From positions 7,181,118-7,245,117 of the forward strand of contig CM072148.1 in NCBI GenBank assembly GCA_036850595.1: DNA of 64,000 nucleotides, in the 5' to 3' direction. The position numbers and the translations under genes are program-made. Source of the stretch: Rhyacichthys aspro. Taxonomy: Eukaryota; Chordata; Actinopteri; Gobiiformes; Rhyacichthyidae. A model generated the notes under the pieces. It saw nothing but the letters and a program-made list of their open reading frames with translations. It had not been told where the DNA came from and ran no database searches. Positions 61,550 through 64,000 of this stretch are shown here, piece after piece (the first letter of the stretch is position 1; each line of letters begins with the position of its first letter).

Positions 61550-62160
61550 TGCGAAGCAGGAGGAAAGGAGGAGGTTGTAACAGTCTCGGTTGCCTCCCCA
61601 GTCACGTATTTCCTGGAATACTAAAACGCTGCACGGAGAAGAGTGGTTCCCAGAGGCGGCAGACTTTAAAGGACTAGTGAAATCCCGTGTGGTTTGTCAC
61701 GCTGGAATGCACTCGGGGGGGAGCACAGGGGGTGTAGGGATGAGGCAGAGGGTGGTGGTGGTTGGCGGTGGGGGGCACGACGCGAGACAGGCTCCTGAGA
61801 TAGCTAGCGCGAATGAGCAATTGGCGGGTGTCGAGGTTTTGTGAGGTATGGGGAGGTGCAGTTATTGGGGAGAAGAGGGGAAGGAGAGGACGGAGGCACA
61901 TTTGGGCGGTTGCTGAGGTGGGAAGGAATGTCAGCGCTCGCAGAGAGGGAGCAAATCATCCGGGACCGACTTCTTCCCTGACTGAGCACGCTTGCCATCG
62001 CCCAAATTGAGCTGCTGACTGGAATAAGGGCCAGTCAGGAAGGAGACAAGTCTTCTGCGGCGGCATTACGGCGTCCAGGTGCCGTATCCCCCCCTCGCCG
62101 GTCATCACAGGTCGATAACATGCATCAGGGGTGCGCTCCCGGCCTGGTCCCTGAGATTAA
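61550..62160. promoter_or_regulatory. GC/CpG-rich block downstream of cxxc4, candidate regulatory element
   Basis: The composition changes sharply from AT-rich to GC-rich with many CG pairs (GGCGGCATTACGGCGTCCAGG-like stretch at 62056-62076, GGGGGCACGACGCGAG), a G-rich GTGGTGGTGGTTGGCGGTGG run near 61752-61771 and GAGATTAAATAACATCACCG at 62153. No splice-supported exon is seen. It may be a conserved enhancer or an unannotated CpG promoter. Confidence 0.35.
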
Positions 62161-63232
62161 ATAACATCACCGACAGCACTTCCTAATCCTTCCTCCAACT
62201 CAAGCTCTGGAACCAGGAGTTAAAGTCTCTAAAGGCCTAGCGTTAATGTTGTCTGAGTTAAAAACACAGGATAAAAAACTATGTTGGTAGCGACTTAGTG
62301 GAAGCTGGTAATAGGTTGTGTCGTCACAAATGAAAACATCTACTTCTCTGAGAACAAACCGCTCTTTAAAAGTAGCAGTTCCTTCAATCAGATCATGTGT
62401 GTTTCATTCATGTCAATCAGTAGTTAGCACCGTGAAACAGTTTACACAGAGTTTATATTCACCAGAGAAAATCAAAGTCTACAGTGCCCCACCAAAGCTC
62501 ATGTTCCTTTGTTATTGGCATTTAGCCTTTGTTAAAAAGAGAAAAGGAGCTAACATTGAACCACTAAACACTAAACTTTTGTAGCTGTTAAGCTTCGTTA
62601 AGCTTCGTTCTAGCTTTTCCTTATGTGAGACCAAAACAACCAGATACTAAGTTCAGCTAATGGCAGAGGGCCCTAAACTGTGAATCTTGGTTGGTCAACA
62701 AAAAAAACCGTAGTATCTCTTTAAATTCAAATCTTGTTTTTCTCATTTGTTTCCATGTCTTATGTTATATTTACGCATGCAATATCATGCCACTGAGCAG
62801 ATACTGTGTTTAACATTTCACTAAGAAAATGTTTATGTTGATCTGGAATATCGTAGCATTTAGAAGCAGATACAGCAGCGCTAACATTATTACTTCCCAT
62901 CAGTAACCGAGAGACATCAGAATTAAAACAACACAATTATTACATTTATCTGTGTACCATCCACAAATACCCATTTTTCCATTTGAAGGAAGTATTTTCA
63001 GTTTCAGAAGAAAAAGATTTTTAAGCGCTCATCTCTGTCCAAAGCAACACCAACGGCTTCATGTTACGGCAGAAAGCCCACTCTAAAATATGCTATTTAT
63101 TCTCAACTATTTAAAATATTAAAGTGAGATAAACTTTCCAAGAGAAAAAAACTCTCTTTACATTCTTCTGAAACTGATGGAAATATTCAAAGTAAATTGT
63201 GACTTAAACAGAGGGTATACATTCATACATGA

Positions 63233-63306
63233 TTTTATTTTATTTTTTTTATTTTTTTTTGAAGACATGATTTTTTATTTTTTTTATTTATTTATTTATT
63301 TTTTTA
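63233..63306. repeat. T/A-rich low-complexity run, (TTTA)n-like
   Basis: Almost pure T with regular A, including TTATTTATTTATTTATTTT. It is a simple repeat with no other signal. Confidence 0.9.
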
Positions 63307-64000
63307 CAATTTTTAACATACACTTGCATCTGAAATTAAACATCTGTACCATTATGTAAACCACAAAAAATATTTTGTTGCCTATATCCAGAAGGGCATT
63401 TAGTATCTGTATGAAGGAAATATACTTGTTTTGTATGACTTTCCCACAAAACACCTGACTGGTCAAAGCCTCCCGTCAGATTAATTTTGTGTTGTGCTCA
63501 TCAGCTTTCCTAAAGAATGATAAATAAAGATTGTTTCTGGTAAAGCAAACCTACATTGAAGCCAGAAATGATGTAATGAAGCTCGCATCCATCATTTAAC
63601 AACTTAAAATGCTGAATGAAGCCTTTTTTTCGGCAGTGGACTCAATTTGAACCCAGCTGTTTTCCTTCACACACAAACACTTGAAAAAATGCTCTGTTTG
63701 CAGATGGTTAAGTCACTTTCCCGAACTGGCTCTGCAGCAAAAGTATTTCTGAGAAGAAGCTCTCATTGATCACATGGAGGAAGTAGCGGTGGCTTCCAGA
63801 CAAACTAATCATTACGAGGTCTTGAGGTCATCTCTGCATCTCGGCACTAAACACACTTTGCCTCTCCCTGCATCTCTTTCTCTGAGTTCTGAAATATCGG
63901 CTGCCACTCACAAAAACAGCCAAATAAGTACAAGTGGCGGAGATGCCACTCTGTGCCAGGGGTTAGTGGGCCAATCAGATGTGTTTACCCTCTGTGTGTC

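Larger units (their letters stand above)
60901..64000. other. gene-free sequence downstream of cxxc4
   Basis: No exon is recognised. A GC- and CpG-richer stretch at about 61550-62160 is listed separately. An 11-bp tandem duplication (GTTAAGCTTC) lies near 62588. A T/A-rich (TTTA)n-like low-complexity run occupies about 63233-63306. Short frames over 61590-62010 overlap on both strands and are judged spurious. Confidence 0.5.

Noticed and set aside
1..64000. Search for CRISPR arrays, prophage, operons, toxin or virus-derived genes
   Set aside because: No regularly spaced direct repeats with unique spacers, no retroviral or phage open frames and no clustered genes are present. The window is ordinary vertebrate gene desert around one gene.

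Overview
This is eukaryotic, vertebrate DNA, almost certainly from a ray-finned (teleost) fish. Coding density is very low and the DNA is mostly AT-rich. It holds (CA)n microsatellites, hAT-type MITEs with 8-bp target duplications, a tRNA-derived SINE and LINE 3' tails of a kind common in fish. The only protein I can recognise is a compact, fish-like CXXC4. I see no operons, CRISPR arrays, phage or bacterial genes.

Layout. Positions 1-33.5 kb are a gene desert carrying old repeats and several CpG-richer islands that could be enhancers. At about 33.5-33.9 kb there is a CpG-rich block with two CCAAT boxes and a good splice donor, read here as the probable promoter and non-coding first exon. A 2.0-kb intron follows. 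The next exon holds a short 5' UTR and the first 275 codons of cxxc4 (36017-36841). A 21.6-kb intron (36842-58468) leads to a last exon that supplies only 14 codons (58469-58513). The 3' UTR is about 1.45 kb with an AATAAA at 59946. A 430-bp MITE begins about 50 bp after that signal, and the remainder to 64 kb is non-coding.

Function. CXXC4 (IDAX) is known from vertebrates as a CXXC zinc-finger protein. It binds unmethylated CpG DNA, binds Dishevelled to restrain Wnt/beta-catenin signalling, and regulates TET2 protein level. All eight zinc-binding cysteines, the KTxxxI Dishevelled-binding motif and the C-terminal AFRWFF are intact, so the gene looks functional. The 289-residue model has the long N-terminus but lacks the Ala/Gly/Ser tracts of the mammalian long form.

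Best unexplained signal: an almost perfect hairpin at 36999-37089, about 160 bp inside the large intron. It has 33 paired positions with one mismatch, and its four imperfect pairs are all U-G wobbles on the sense strand only. It has the size of a microRNA precursor or another structured intronic element. No wholly new multi-gene system is visible.
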